DNA of 19,293 bases from JBEIHX01 sp044375455. GTDB taxonomy: Bacteria > Pseudomonadota > Alphaproteobacteria > Caulobacterales > Aquidulcibacteraceae. The DNA is taken from the NCBI GenBank assembly GCA_044375455.1, contig JBILMQ010000029.1, forward strand, positions 1 to 19,293, written 5' to 3'. Under the pieces are notes generated by a model. That model was not told the DNA's origin and did not search any database. It saw nothing but the letters and a program-made list of their open reading frames with translations. This document shows, piece by piece, positions 6,558 to 15,402 of this stretch. A program made the position numbers and the translations under genes. Each line of letters opens with the position of its first letter. The stretch's first letter is position 1.

Positions 6558-8777
6558 ATGGTCACCAAATCAGCGATTCGAACGGGGCTCTTGGCAACCT
6601 GCACGATAGGCGCATGGGCTGCGTCAACCGCGATGGCGCAAACTGCTGCCGCCGACGCTGACGCCAGCGGCGACACGATTGTCGTCACCGCGCTCAAGCA
6701 GAACGCAGCACTGCTCGACACGCCGGCGACGGTGAAAGTGGTCGATGACGCCACGCTTGAGATCGCCAACGTCACCAGCGCCCAGCAACTCAGCGGCATC
6801 GTGCCGGGCTATTTCTCGATGCAGGGCGTGACGGGGCACTCGGCTTCGATTCGCGGGCTGGGCTCCAACTCCCCCGATCCGAGCATCGAATCCTCGGTGG
6901 CGGTGTTCATGAACGGCGTGTATCTCGGCCATGCGCGCGATTTTATCGTGCCATTGTACGACACCCAGCAGATTGAGTTCATATCAGGCACCCAATCGAC
7001 CGTTTTGGGGCGAAACACCAGTTTGGGCGCCATTGCGATCTCCACGAGGCGACCGGGCCGGTCCTTCAACTTTGAACTCGCCGGAACATATACGTCCGAG
7101 CTTGACGCGGCTCGCTTCGACGGGGCCGCAGATATGCCATTGGGCGGCGATTTCGCCCTGCGCGCCGCATTCCTGGTCAACTCGGAACAGGGCTATGTCA
7201 GAAACGATTACTTGCAGCGGTCTGAGAGGAACAGGGACGAAGCCTCGGGCCGCCTGACCCTGGAAGGCCCCCTGGGAGAGCGAGGCAGTCTAACCGCCAT
7301 CTATCAGCGGGATTACCTGAGGACCGAGGGGCAGCAGCTTGAACTGCTCAGTGACCCGAATGGCAGAATTGCAGCAACCGCAGCCCGGTTTGGCCAAACC
7401 CGTTTTGAGGCGGTCGGCAACGACATCACGTACAGCGGAAGCGTCCGGGTTAATCCCGCCAACCCCTCGGTTGCGCTCCCGTTCGATGATCAGGACGGAG
7501 ACCGGGCGACCCTGATCGTTGAACATGATTTGACCCCGACGTTGAAAATCACCGCGCAAACGGCTTACGTGAACTGGACGGGCAACCGAACAAATGACAT
7601 TGATTTTACGGCATTTCGATTGATCGACATCTCGGACAGAGAAGACAACGAGGTCATATCCCAGGAACTCCGGCTTGATTCCCAACAATCAGGGCCATTG
7701 TCATTGAGCGTTGGAGCTCTCTACTACTGGAATAATTACGGGATTCATCGCGTCGTTGCCTCTGATCTTGGCATCAGTCTGAACGCCATCGCCACCACCG
7801 AGACCGAATCGTGGTCGCTGTTTTCTTCGGGCCGCTTTGAAATCTCGCAGAAGTTTGCCGTGGTCGGCGGGCTTCGCCAAACGTGGGAAAGCAAGGGCGT
7901 CGACTACAATCTGTCGGGCACATTGGCGAGACTGCCGGGCGTTCGTGCGCTTCCTGCCAGAGACAATGCGGAAACCGATGGAAATGTCGGACTGGAGTTC
8001 CGTCCTCAAGAGAATATCCTCCTCTACGCCTCCTGGGCTCGCGGCAGCAAGAACGGCGGATTTCAAACCAATCCGGATTCCCTCGCGGCCGCCGCGTATG
8101 GTCCCGAGGCGACCTATAACAAAGAGTTGGGCGTGAAGTTCGACCTTGGGAGCCGGAACTTCGTCGAGGTGGCTGTTTTCGATACGATCGTGGACAATTT
8201 TCAAGCGGGCCGGCTGGTGGTCAGGCCGCCTGCAACGCTGCCAGAGACGCTTATCGGCAACGCAGACGCCCGATCAACGGGGGCGGAAATCTCGGCTCAA
8301 TGGGCGGCGACCCAGTCTCTGGCGATCAGGGGCGGGCTCACCTATGCTGATGCGCGCTTTACCGAGACCGTGCTCGGCGAAACTGCGCCGGGTGTTTTTA
8401 CACCTGAAATATACGATGGAATGCCTCTGCCCAGGGCCCCCAAGTGGACGGGGCAGATGAGCCTGAATTACGCCGTGCCGATCAACAGTCGGCTGGAGCT
8501 CAACACCAGCGGCTTGATCCGATATGCGAGCAACGCCGATCTGCAATTTCGCTCCACCGCGCCAACGGCCCCCAAGGCGACGGCGGCGGCCTTCGTCGAC
8601 GCCAAAGTTGAAATTGCGGACACGGACGCTGGTTGGTCGCTGGCGCTCCTGGCGAACAATTTGACCAATCGCAGACCGACCACCTTCACCTCGTTCCACC
8701 TCCTGGACCGGCAGGCGTTCTACGGGACGCGAAGCCTGCCAACGACGATTGCCGTGCAGTTGAAATTTGCTCGCTGA
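6558..8777 (+). CDS. TonB-dependent outer-membrane receptor
   Basis: A 739-residue TonB-dependent receptor for active uptake across the outer membrane. The start is the ATG at 6558 behind GGGAGGGG. An earlier in-frame start at 6480 adds a tail before the signal peptide and falls on the promoter. The signal peptide is residues 1-27 (cleavage at AMA-QT), followed by a TonB-box-like DTIVVTA near residue 40. The plug domain has LSGIVPG, SIRGLG and GTQSTVLGRNTSLGAIAI, and the rest is a beta-barrel ending in LPTTIAVQLKFAR. Leading a catabolic cluster, it probably imports the pathway substrate rather than iron, as often seen in sphingomonads and Caulobacter relatives. Ligand unknown. A hairpin follows the stop. 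Confidence 0.93.
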   Translation: MVTKSAIRTGLLATCTIGAWAASTAMAQTAAADADASGDTIVVTALKQNAALLDTPATVKVVDDATLEIANVTSAQQLSGIVPGYFSMQGVTGHSASIRGLGSNSPDPSIESSVAVFMNGVYLGHARDFIVPLYDTQQIEFISGTQSTVLGRNTSLGAIAISTRRPGRSFNFELAGTYTSELDAARFDGAADMPLGGDFALRAAFLVNSEQGYVRNDYLQRSERNRDEASGRLTLEGPLGERGSLTAIYQRDYLRTEGQQLELLSDPNGRIAATAARFGQTRFEAVGNDITYSGSVRVNPANPSVALPFDDQDGDRATLIVEHDLTPTLKITAQTAYVNWTGNRTNDIDFTAFRLIDISDREDNEVISQELRLDSQQSGPLSLSVGALYYWNNYGIHRVVASDLGISLNAIATTETESWSLFSSGRFEISQKFAVVGGLRQTWESKGVDYNLSGTLARLPGVRALPARDNAETDGNVGLEFRPQENILLYASWARGSKNGGFQTNPDSLAAAAYGPEATYNKELGVKFDLGSRNFVEVAVFDTIVDNFQAGRLVVRPPATLPETLIGNADARSTGAEISAQWAATQSLAIRGGLTYADARFTETVLGETAPGVFTPEIYDGMPLPRAPKWTGQMSLNYAVPINSRLELNTSGLIRYASNADLQFRSTAPTAPKATAAAFVDAKVEIADTDAGWSLALLANNLTNRRPTTFTSFHLLDRQAFYGTRSLPTTIAVQLKFAR

Positions 8778-8830
8778 CACGGGTGAGCCTGTGCCTGGAG
8801 AGGCATGGGCGCGTCCCTGCGGGCGTGCCG

Positions 8831-8858
8831 GGGAGTGCGCCTGCAACGACGCACTCCC
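8831..8858. terminator. Perfect 9-bp stem hairpin after the TonB receptor gene
   Basis: GGGAGTGCG (8831-8839) pairs exactly with CGCACTCCC (8850-8858) around a 10-base loop. It lies 53 bp after the receptor stop and before the regulator gene. The following bases are AATTCAGTT, with no T-run, so it is a weak intrinsic terminator at best. It may instead be an mRNA-stabilising or attenuating stem that sets receptor and downstream expression apart. Confidence 0.5.
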
Positions 8859-8910
8859 AATTCAGTTCGCCACGACCGGTGCTTGCGCATGAAATCTTCA
8901 AACTTTAGGC

Positions 8911-9600
8911 TTGCAGTCGTTCATGCCTACTCATCCTCCCTCACTCTTGTCTGCGGTTCGTCACTGGTTGACGGAGATGCAGGCCGGACCAGAGCGACGC
9001 CTTCCCCCGGAACGGGAATTGGCGGAGAAATTTGCCGTCAGTCGCGCCGAGCTGCGCAAAGTCCTCGCGATCCTGGAGAAGGAACAGCTGGTTTATCGCC
9101 ACGTCGGACGCGGCACTTTTATGATCCAGCCCGGGGACAAGGCCGCGCCGGAGGCAGAAGAAGTCGCGGAAATGACCAATCCGGTCGATGCGATGCAGGC
9201 GCGCACCCTGATCGAGCCCGAGATCGCCAGGATCGCCGCGATGCGGGCCAGCTCCAGACAGATTGCGGAACTGCGGCAGCTGTGTGCAAACATGCGCGGC
9301 GCCAAGACTTGGGATGCTTACGCCGAGCTCGACTGGCGCTTTCACAACCTGCTGGCCGAAGCGACGGGCAATGTCGTGCTGGTCGAGATCCAGCGGCTGG
9401 TCAACAGCGTCCGGCGCTATGTGGTGTGGGGCAATCTGATCAAGCGCCCAGTCGGGCCCGACAGCGACTATCACTCCTTCCTGGAGCACGAGCAGATCGT
9501 AGAGGCGATCGCCAATCGCGATGGCGACGCTGCGCGGCAAGCCATGCTCGATCACCTGGGCGGCACCCGTGCAAACATGAAAGATCAGCCGTCGGCGTGA
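8911..9600 (+). CDS. FadR/GntR-family transcriptional regulator with FCD domain
   Basis: A DNA-binding regulator of 225-229 residues. A winged helix-turn-helix is at about residues 25-70 (LPPERELAEKFAVSRAELRKVL, then GRGTF). A C-terminal all-helical FCD ligand domain follows. Counting from the ATG at 8923, candidate metal or ligand residues of the FCD fold are D137, H141, H189 and H211 (LDWRFHNL, LEHEQIV, LDHLGG). Starts at TTG 8911 or ATG 8923 are both possible, as neither has a strong ribosome site. FCD regulators usually sense an organic acid from the pathway they control and are often repressors released by it. It probably controls the divergent region at 6266-6557. It heads the lyase-permease-hydroxylase genes. 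Confidence 0.9.
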   Translation: MQSFMPTHPPSLLSAVRHWLTEMQAGPERRLPPERELAEKFAVSRAELRKVLAILEKEQLVYRHVGRGTFMIQPGDKAAPEAEEVAEMTNPVDAMQARTLIEPEIARIAAMRASSRQIAELRQLCANMRGAKTWDAYAELDWRFHNLLAEATGNVVLVEIQRLVNSVRRYVVWGNLIKRPVGPDSDYHSFLEHEQIVEAIANRDGDAARQAMLDHLGGTRANMKDQPSA

Positions 9601-9663
9601 AGGCCGGATCGCGCTTGCCGCTCATCCGCGCCAGAGCCCGTGCTCTAACTGAAGCACTCAGTC

Positions 9664-10548
9664 ATGCTGGATAACCTGCGCGGCGTCATTGCCGCGATCA
9701 TTACTCCTGTGAGCAAACAGGGCGAGCCCGACACCGGCCGGCTGATCGAGCGGGCACGGTTTCTGCTGAACAATGGCTGCGATGGGCTGAACCTGCTCGG
9801 CACGACCGGCGAGGCTACCTCGTTCTCGGTGAGCCAGCGCTGCGCGATCATGGAGGCGGTCGCCGGCTCGGGCCTCCCACTTGACCGCTTCATGGTTGGC
9901 GCCGGCGCAGCAGCGGGCCCGGATGCTGTCACCTTGTCCTCCGCCGCCGCCGAACTCGGCTATGCCGGGGCCCTTGTCCTTCCGCCGTTCTACTACAAGC
10001 CGGTGACCGACGAAGGGATCGCCCGGTACCTCGACGCGATCATCACCGCGACGGCAGCCGCACAACTGCCAATTTTCCTTTACAACTTTCCGGCTCTCAG
10101 CGGGATTGCTTATGCGCCCAGCCTGGTGGCCGATCTTGTCCGGCGGTTCGGATCGCGGATTGCGGGGCTCAAGGACTCATCCGGGGATCTGGACTATGCT
10201 GGACGGATTTCCGAAATCTCACCTGCGCTCAAGGTCTTCCCGTCGAACGAGGCAATTCTGCTTCGGGCACGGGCGGGGGAGTTCGCCGGCTGCATTTCGG
10301 CCACCGCCAATCTCAATTCCGCATTGTGCGGCGCTGCTTTCAATCGGGGCGATGCGGCTGCGCTGGCGCAGGCCGTATCGATCCGCCAGATCTTCGATGG
10401 CTTGCCCTTGGTTCCCGGAATCAAGACCCTGCTCGCCGAGCTCACTGGCGACCCGGAGCTCGCCAATATGATGGCGCCCCTGTGCGTCCCCAGCTCAGCA
10501 CAACGCCAGGAGATTCTGGGCCGGTACAGAAAGATCTGCGATGTTTGA
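9664..10548 (+). CDS. DapA/N-acetylneuraminate lyase-family aldolase
   Basis: A 294-residue class I aldolase or lyase of the dihydrodipicolinate synthase superfamily. Seen: the pyruvate-binding loop GTTGE (46-50), the catalytic tyrosine in YNFP (Y140) and the Schiff-base lysine in GLKDSSGD (K170). Both fall at the usual positions of the (beta/alpha)8 barrel. In catabolic clusters such paralogues typically cleave or form a C-C bond with pyruvate as one partner, for example hydratase-aldolases of polyaromatic pathways or sugar-acid enzymes. Lysine biosynthesis is less likely in this context. It starts 63 bp after the regulator, and its last 8 bases overlap the MFS start. The true substrate is unknown. 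Confidence 0.88.
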   Translation: MLDNLRGVIAAIITPVSKQGEPDTGRLIERARFLLNNGCDGLNLLGTTGEATSFSVSQRCAIMEAVAGSGLPLDRFMVGAGAAAGPDAVTLSSAAAELGYAGALVLPPFYYKPVTDEGIARYLDAIITATAAAQLPIFLYNFPALSGIAYAPSLVADLVRRFGSRIAGLKDSSGDLDYAGRISEISPALKVFPSNEAILLRARAGEFAGCISATANLNSALCGAAFNRGDAAALAQAVSIRQIFDGLPLVPGIKTLLAELTGDPELANMMAPLCVPSSAQRQEILGRYRKICDV

Positions 10549-11770
10549 TCGATCGGCGCTGACTGCCAGGGAAGAGTGGCGGAAAGGCTGGTCTGTCGTT
10601 GCAGTTGCAACCCTCGGCATGGCAACCGGGGCTGGGCTTTATCATTATGTCTCCAGCCTCTTCATAGTGGCGCTTGAAACCGAATTCGGCTGGTCGCGGG
10701 GGGACATTTCCAACGCCGCTGCCTTGGGAATGATCGGCACATTAACGGCGCCGGTCATTGGCCGGTATGCAGACCGGCTGGGCGCTCGCCGTATCGCTAT
10801 GGTCTGCATCGCGGCGATGGCGCTGTGCTTTGTTGCGCTATCGGCAATGACCGGCGCTTACTGGCACTTCCTGGCGATCTCCGCGGCCCTGGGAATAGTC
10901 GCTCCCGGTTGCACCACCCTAATCTACGGACGGGCGGTCAACAGCTGGTTTGATCACGGCAAGGGTATAGCGCTCGGCGTCACAGCGGCCGGCATGTCGA
11001 TTGGCGCGATGGTGTTCTCGCCGCTGATCCGTACCATGATTGGTCACTATGGCAGCAGCGGAGGATATCTTACCCTGGCCGCGCTGATGCTCGTCCTGCC
11101 CTTGCCATTTGTCGCGATTGGCCTGCGCGAACGGACTGTTCCGGCGTCAGATGAAAGGATGGGACCGAAGACCATTGCAGCGGATCAGGAAGAACGCTGG
11201 AGCAAGGCGGCCCGCAGTCGGACCTTTTGGATTCTTGCAGTGGCGATCTTTGCGGCTAATTTGCCGGCGGCAGGGGTTCTGACCCAGTTCGAACCACTGG
11301 TGCTCGCACGCGGGATCGCCAATTCAACGCTCTATCTTACGCTGTTTGCCGTCTCGGTTCTAATCGGTCGGATCGCGATTGGCTGGTTGTTCGATAAATT
11401 TGACGCCCGCCGGATTGCGGCGCTGGTCACCTTGGGCGGAATATCTGGCAGCCTCTTGCTGTTGTCTTCCGCGCCGGTCATGTTCGTCCCGCTTGCCATC
11501 ATCCTCATCGGCTTCCTGCAAGGCGCAGAAACCGATGTCCTTGCCTATTTCGTGGCCAGGCATTTCGGGATTGGATCGTTCAGCACAATCTATGGCCTGC
11601 TGTTCGGCATATCGATGCTTGGGACGGCTGGAGGTGTGATTGGCTTTGGGCAACTCTACGATCGCTACGGCTCTTATGACGTGGCGCTTGCGATCGCAGC
11701 CCTGTTGTTGGTTCCCGCCATCATCGCCTATCTCTTTCTCCCGAACCATAAGAAAGGCGTGATCTTATGA
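10541..11770 (+). CDS. MFS transporter
   Basis: A 409-residue major facilitator permease with about 12 hydrophobic segments in two halves joined by a charged loop near residues 190-225. The MFS motif GRYADRLGARR is at 74-84, in the loop between helices 2 and 3. Its weaker echo GWLFDKFDARR stands at the matching place in the second half. The overall look is that of the monocarboxylate or aromatic-acid type. The gene overlaps the lyase by 8 bp and its stop is fused to the hydroxylase start as ATGA, so the three are probably co-translated. It is the likely inner-membrane partner of the TonB receptor. The direction and substrate are not visible. Confidence 0.92.
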   Translation: MFDRSALTAREEWRKGWSVVAVATLGMATGAGLYHYVSSLFIVALETEFGWSRGDISNAAALGMIGTLTAPVIGRYADRLGARRIAMVCIAAMALCFVALSAMTGAYWHFLAISAALGIVAPGCTTLIYGRAVNSWFDHGKGIALGVTAAGMSIGAMVFSPLIRTMIGHYGSSGGYLTLAALMLVLPLPFVAIGLRERTVPASDERMGPKTIAADQEERWSKAARSRTFWILAVAIFAANLPAAGVLTQFEPLVLARGIANSTLYLTLFAVSVLIGRIAIGWLFDKFDARRIAALVTLGGISGSLLLLSSAPVMFVPLAIILIGFLQGAETDVLAYFVARHFGIGSFSTIYGLLFGISMLGTAGGVIGFGQLYDRYGSYDVALAIAALLLVPAIIAYLFLPNHKKGVIL

Positions 11771-13071
11771 CGCAGGTTCTGATTGCAGGCGCGGGTCCAA
11801 CGGGCATCGTGTTGGGGATCGAACTCCTGCGCCGAGGCATCGCGGTGCGGGTGGTCGATGCCGCCAACGGCCCCTTCGAGGGATCGCGCGGCAAGGGCGT
11901 TCAGCCGCGCACGCTGGAGATTTTCGACCTCATTGGCGTGGCTGACGATGTTGTCGCATCGAGTGCCTTCTACCCTTACCTCAAGCTTCATCTTGGGCCT
12001 TTCAGCAAGCGGCTAGCTCCGCTGGGCACACGCCATGAACCGACTGAGGAGCGCCCATATCCCAATATGGTGATGGTTCCGCAGTGGCGCACCAATGAGA
12101 TTTTGGTCGCCCGCTTCAGCGCGCTTGGCGGCAAGATTGAGTATGACTCCGCCGTTACCGGCTTAACGCAGACCGATCGCGGCGTCACTGCAGAACTCGC
12201 GACCGGAGAGAGCGTCAAAGCAGAGTATATGGTCGGCTGCGACGGCGGGCGCAGCACCGTGCGCGGCCTGCTTGGGATTCAGCTGGCCGGCGCGTCGCTT
12301 GACGAAAAGGCGATGGTAGTCGCCGATCTCGAGATCGGGAATCTGGACCGCGAGTTCTGGCATGTCTGGCCGACCATCCGGGGTGGGCCGGCCTCGCTTT
12401 GCCCGCTGCCGCTGGGCAACCTGTTTCAACTCCAGTCGCCCAAGCGCATTGGCGAAAACGGACTGGAAGCGGGGGTTCTTAAGGCGACCGGGCAGCGTGT
12501 GACCGGCATCGCGTGGCAGTCTGAATTCAAGCACCAGATCCGGATGGTCGATCGTTACCGGATCGGCCGGGTGTTCCTTGCCGGCGATGCCGCGCATCTC
12601 CATCCGCCATCAGGGGCACAGGGGTTAAACACCAGCGTGCAGGACGCCTGGAACCTGGGCTGGAAACTCGCGGCGGCGATTCTGCATGGCGAGGCGGATC
12701 TGCTAGACAGTTATCAGCAGGAGCGCTTGCCGACTGCAGCGGCCATGCTGAACCTCACGGCCACACTGCATGTCAAAAAGTCACGCCAACGCGGCGAGCT
12801 GACCAACCATCTGTCGCTGAACTATCGTGACAGCCCGCTTTGCAGGGGCGAGCCGCACGAGGGACTGGCTCCCGGAGACCGGATTGCCGACCGGATCCTG
12901 CCCGATGGCTCGCGGCTGTTCGATCACCTGCGCCACACCAGCGCGACCCAGCTGATCCGCCGCAGCGCACCCCATATCCTGGTCCGGCCCGACGCCTATG
13001 TCGCCGAGATCAGCCGCCGCGAGGTGAGCAGCTATTTCGGCGAGCAGGTTCGCAAGGTCGAGATCGACTGA
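11767..13071 (+). CDS. FAD-dependent aromatic hydroxylase (PHBH/MhpA type)
   Basis: A 434-residue group A flavin monooxygenase that would add hydroxyl to an aromatic or heteroaromatic ring using NAD(P)H and O2. The three signature motifs are present: GAGPTG at 8-13 binding the ADP part of FAD, the DG motif in GCDGGRSTVR (157-166), and GDAAHLHPP (273-281) for the FAD ribityl. Near the end HILVRPDAYVAEI matches the closing strand of phenol-hydroxylase-like members. The C-terminal thioredoxin-like segment seen in 500-600 aa relatives is much reduced. Coupled by ATGA to the permease. It is the only recognisable oxygenase in the cluster besides the cupin. Confidence 0.9.
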   Translation: MTQVLIAGAGPTGIVLGIELLRRGIAVRVVDAANGPFEGSRGKGVQPRTLEIFDLIGVADDVVASSAFYPYLKLHLGPFSKRLAPLGTRHEPTEERPYPNMVMVPQWRTNEILVARFSALGGKIEYDSAVTGLTQTDRGVTAELATGESVKAEYMVGCDGGRSTVRGLLGIQLAGASLDEKAMVVADLEIGNLDREFWHVWPTIRGGPASLCPLPLGNLFQLQSPKRIGENGLEAGVLKATGQRVTGIAWQSEFKHQIRMVDRYRIGRVFLAGDAAHLHPPSGAQGLNTSVQDAWNLGWKLAAAILHGEADLLDSYQQERLPTAAAMLNLTATLHVKKSRQRGELTNHLSLNYRDSPLCRGEPHEGLAPGDRIADRILPDGSRLFDHLRHTSATQLIRRSAPHILVRPDAYVAEISRREVSSYFGEQVRKVEID

Positions 13072-13282
13072 CCTGCCTGACAGGACTGGCTATGCTCGAA
13101 ATCGAAACAACGGGCGCCGATATCCGCGTACGCATGGGGGCCTTGCAGACTGGCTGGATCGTAAATGAAGCTGCCCTGGCTCTATTCGCACACAGGACGA
13201 CTGCGCGGCGAGGGGTTCGATGTCTTTCGGCGCCAGCGCGTCAGAACAAGCCTCCGGCCGCGAATTCGTAGAGGAACTGGAT
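13072..13282 (+). other. Spacer with a doubtful 59-codon ORF
   Basis: These 211 bp lie between hydroxylase and amidohydrolase, a wide gap for an otherwise tightly packed gene row. An ATG at 13092 opens 59 codons (MLEIETTGADIRV...) to a stop at 13269-13271. Another frame opens at 13166 (MKLPWLYSHTG...) and runs into the next gene. Neither is recognised and neither has a strong ribosome site. It could be a leftover of a deleted gene. Confidence 0.25.
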
Positions 13283-14614
13283 ATGTTTACAATGCTGATC
13301 CGCAACGGGCATGTGATCGCCGAACCCCAGTCGGGTGATTATGGGCGAGTGGAATCAGTCCTGATTGGAGGCGGCCTTGTTATCGCTCTGGGCGAGGAGG
13401 CCGATGCTCGCCGAGAGACGGCAGATGAGATCATCGATGCGACAGGGCGGATCATCCTTCCCGGGCTGGTCAACGCGCACATGCACAGTTGGCAAACGGT
13501 GCTGCGTGGGATGTCGCTCGACTGGAATCTGCTCGAATATCTGGGCAATATGCACGGACGCATCATGCCAGTGATGACCCCTGAGGACGTGTATCTTGGC
13601 AATCTTGCGGCCGCGCTGACCCAGATCGCTGCTGGGACGACAAGTCTGGGGGATTGGTGCCATGCCAATCCAACCCCAGCTCACAGCGATGCGGCGATCG
13701 CCGGTCTGCAAGAAGCCGGCATCCGCGCCGTGTTCTTTCTTGTTGCGCGGCGCGGTGCAGGACATCAGCGTACCGAGGTGGAGCGGCTTGCAAACAGCGG
13801 GAGTTTTTCAAAAGGCGGGCTCCTGACTCTCGGCCTTGCCGTTGACGGACCGCTTTACTCCTCTCCCGAGATCGCCGAGGCGGATCTCGCACTGGCCCGC
13901 GAAATGGGACTGGTAGCCACGATGCATCACAGCGGTGGTCCGTCCTGCCCGCCAGAAATTTGGCGCCGTCTCATCGAGAAGAAGCTCATCGGTCCGAGCG
14001 TCAATATCGTCCACGGCAATACGATTGACGACGACCTGCTCGACCGTCTGGTTGATGCCGGGGCAACGTTCACAGTGACCCCGGAGGTCGAGATGAGCGA
14101 CGGACACGGCCATCCGATCACGGGGCGCCTGCGGCGGCGCGGCGTGGCTCCGGCTATCGGTATCGATATCGAAAGCGCTGTCGCTCCAAACCTGCTGGCC
14201 GCGGCGACAGTCGCCATGATGCATCAGCGCGCGTTGGACGGCGCCGCTGTCCTTACGGAACCGCCTGACAGCGGTGCGCGGATCAGGCGTATTGAGGCGC
14301 TGCACTGGTCGACCGGCGCCGGCGCCCATGCGCTCGGCCTTGATGCAGATGTTGGCAGGATAGCACCGGGTTTGCAGGCTGATCTGATGATCATCAACGG
14401 CAGGGCCCTTGAGCTGTGGCCGAACAACGATCCGGTGGCGACGGCCCTGCGCTCACACAGCGCGCATGTCGAACACGTGATGATCGCAGGTCAGTTCGCC
14501 AAGCGCGACGGCGTGCTCTGTTCTCACAATCTGGACCTGCTGCTTGACGACATGCAGGCCGCCAGCGAACGCATCCGGACCGCTGCGAACCTGACGGTCT
14601 CCAACCGGCCATAG
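13283..14614 (+). CDS. COG0402 amidohydrolase (TRZ/ATZ, cytosine deaminase-like)
   Basis: A 443-residue metal-dependent amidohydrolase of the chlorohydrolase, guanine and cytosine deaminase branch. Metal and catalytic residues are recognisable: NAHMHS (H66, H68), TMHHSGG (H215 or H216), IVHGN (H244) and GIDIES (D295). The start is the ATG at 13283, preceded by GAGGAA with a 6-base spacer. An in-frame start at 13220 adds 21 unremarkable residues and lacks such a site. Such enzymes remove amino, chloro or alkylthio groups from N-heterocycles or amines. Together with the FAD hydroxylase it suggests that the pathway substrate is a nitrogen-bearing ring; that is inference. It is the last gene of the rightward unit. 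Confidence 0.88.
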   Translation: MFTMLIRNGHVIAEPQSGDYGRVESVLIGGGLVIALGEEADARRETADEIIDATGRIILPGLVNAHMHSWQTVLRGMSLDWNLLEYLGNMHGRIMPVMTPEDVYLGNLAAALTQIAAGTTSLGDWCHANPTPAHSDAAIAGLQEAGIRAVFFLVARRGAGHQRTEVERLANSGSFSKGGLLTLGLAVDGPLYSSPEIAEADLALAREMGLVATMHHSGGPSCPPEIWRRLIEKKLIGPSVNIVHGNTIDDDLLDRLVDAGATFTVTPEVEMSDGHGHPITGRLRRRGVAPAIGIDIESAVAPNLLAAATVAMMHQRALDGAAVLTEPPDSGARIRRIEALHWSTGAGAHALGLDADVGRIAPGLQADLMIINGRALELWPNNDPVATALRSHSAHVEHVMIAGQFAKRDGVLCSHNLDLLLDDMQAASERIRTAANLTVSNRP

Positions 14615-14812
14615 CATAGTGTGCCTGAGGGTGATCGTGATCGCCGGGATCAGGTCCAGCGCCATTCCCGCGCCGGCGGGTTGGTGCATGTCCAACAGAG
14701 CGGACAGCTCTCCTTTTTGGCGTGGTGTGGGGTGATTGTGGGGGCGGCAGGTCACAAATTTCAAATTTCGACGTTCAATCAATTCGTTGTGTATACACCC
14801 TTGCGCCCTCCG

Positions 14813-14852
14813 GCCCCGCCGTCACGGGGCGCGGCGCGCTGACGGGCGGGGC
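14813..14852. repeat. Large GC-rich inverted repeat
   Basis: GCCCCGCCGTCA (14813-14824) pairs with TGACGGGCGGGGC (14840-14852), with one unpaired base, around a 15-base loop. TTTC follows directly, so it is terminator-like on the plus strand, though 200 bp beyond the last gene. It could end transcription of the catabolic unit or be part of a mobile-element or replicon end. Confidence 0.6.
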
Positions 14853-14879
14853 TTTCGTGACGGCTCGCTGGGCGGCTGC

Positions 14880-14904
14880 GCCCGCCTGCAGCCTTCGGGC
14901 GGGC
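14880..14904. repeat. Second GC-rich hairpin
   Basis: GCCCGCC (14880-14886) is complementary to GGCGGGC (14898-14904) with an 11-base loop. It stands 28 bp after the larger inverted repeat. No T-tract follows. The two hairpins in a row form a structured block of unknown role. Confidence 0.5.
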
Positions 14905-15402
14905 CTCACTCCGGATGCTGACGCCAACCCCGGCGCGCGCGGCCGGCGTCCTCGGCCACGTCGTTCGCCGCCGGGTCCGGCCGGTTCAAGGGGCAGACGG
15001 GCCTTCGAGGCCGCCTGAAAGATAGAGCCGCGCCAGGCAGAGCACGCCCGTCTTTCGCAGAGTTCTCGCTGCGCTTGGATTTCTGTCGACGCGCGCGCCG
15101 GCGTCCCAGCCTCAGGCACAGCCCCAGGCCCAGGTCACGCCGCGGCCGGAGGTTCTGAGCGGCGCCTTTGAGCCGGGCTTCATCGGCAAGGCGCAGGCCG
15201 GGCGGCGCCCCATGAAGCTGGTTCGGCTGGCGGTGCCGCCTGCACCTGTCGAGCGGGGGGCGACGGCGGCGACCGGTAATCAGGATGCAAGGCCGCTCAC
15301 GCTCGACCGGGTGTCTCGGTATGGCGTGGATGCAGGCGTCGGGGCCTGTGTCGACGCCACTGCGCCGTCACGCACCCCGGCCGCCGATGCGCGCGGCTCT
15401 GG

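Larger units (their letters stand above)
14615..15402. other. Long stretch without a convincing gene, rich in inverted repeats
   Basis: About 790 bp lie between the amidohydrolase stop and the convergent membrane-protein gene. The first 190 bp are of ordinary composition and end in a perfect palindrome GTGTATACAC (14789-14798), a shape also seen for GntR-type operators. Then come very GC-rich inverted repeats. From about 15025 a plus-strand frame without an ATG reads RRVLAALGFLSTRAPA, like a signal peptide, then a Pro/Gln-rich part, and runs into the opposing gene. It may be a gene remnant. I recognise no family here. Confidence 0.5.
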
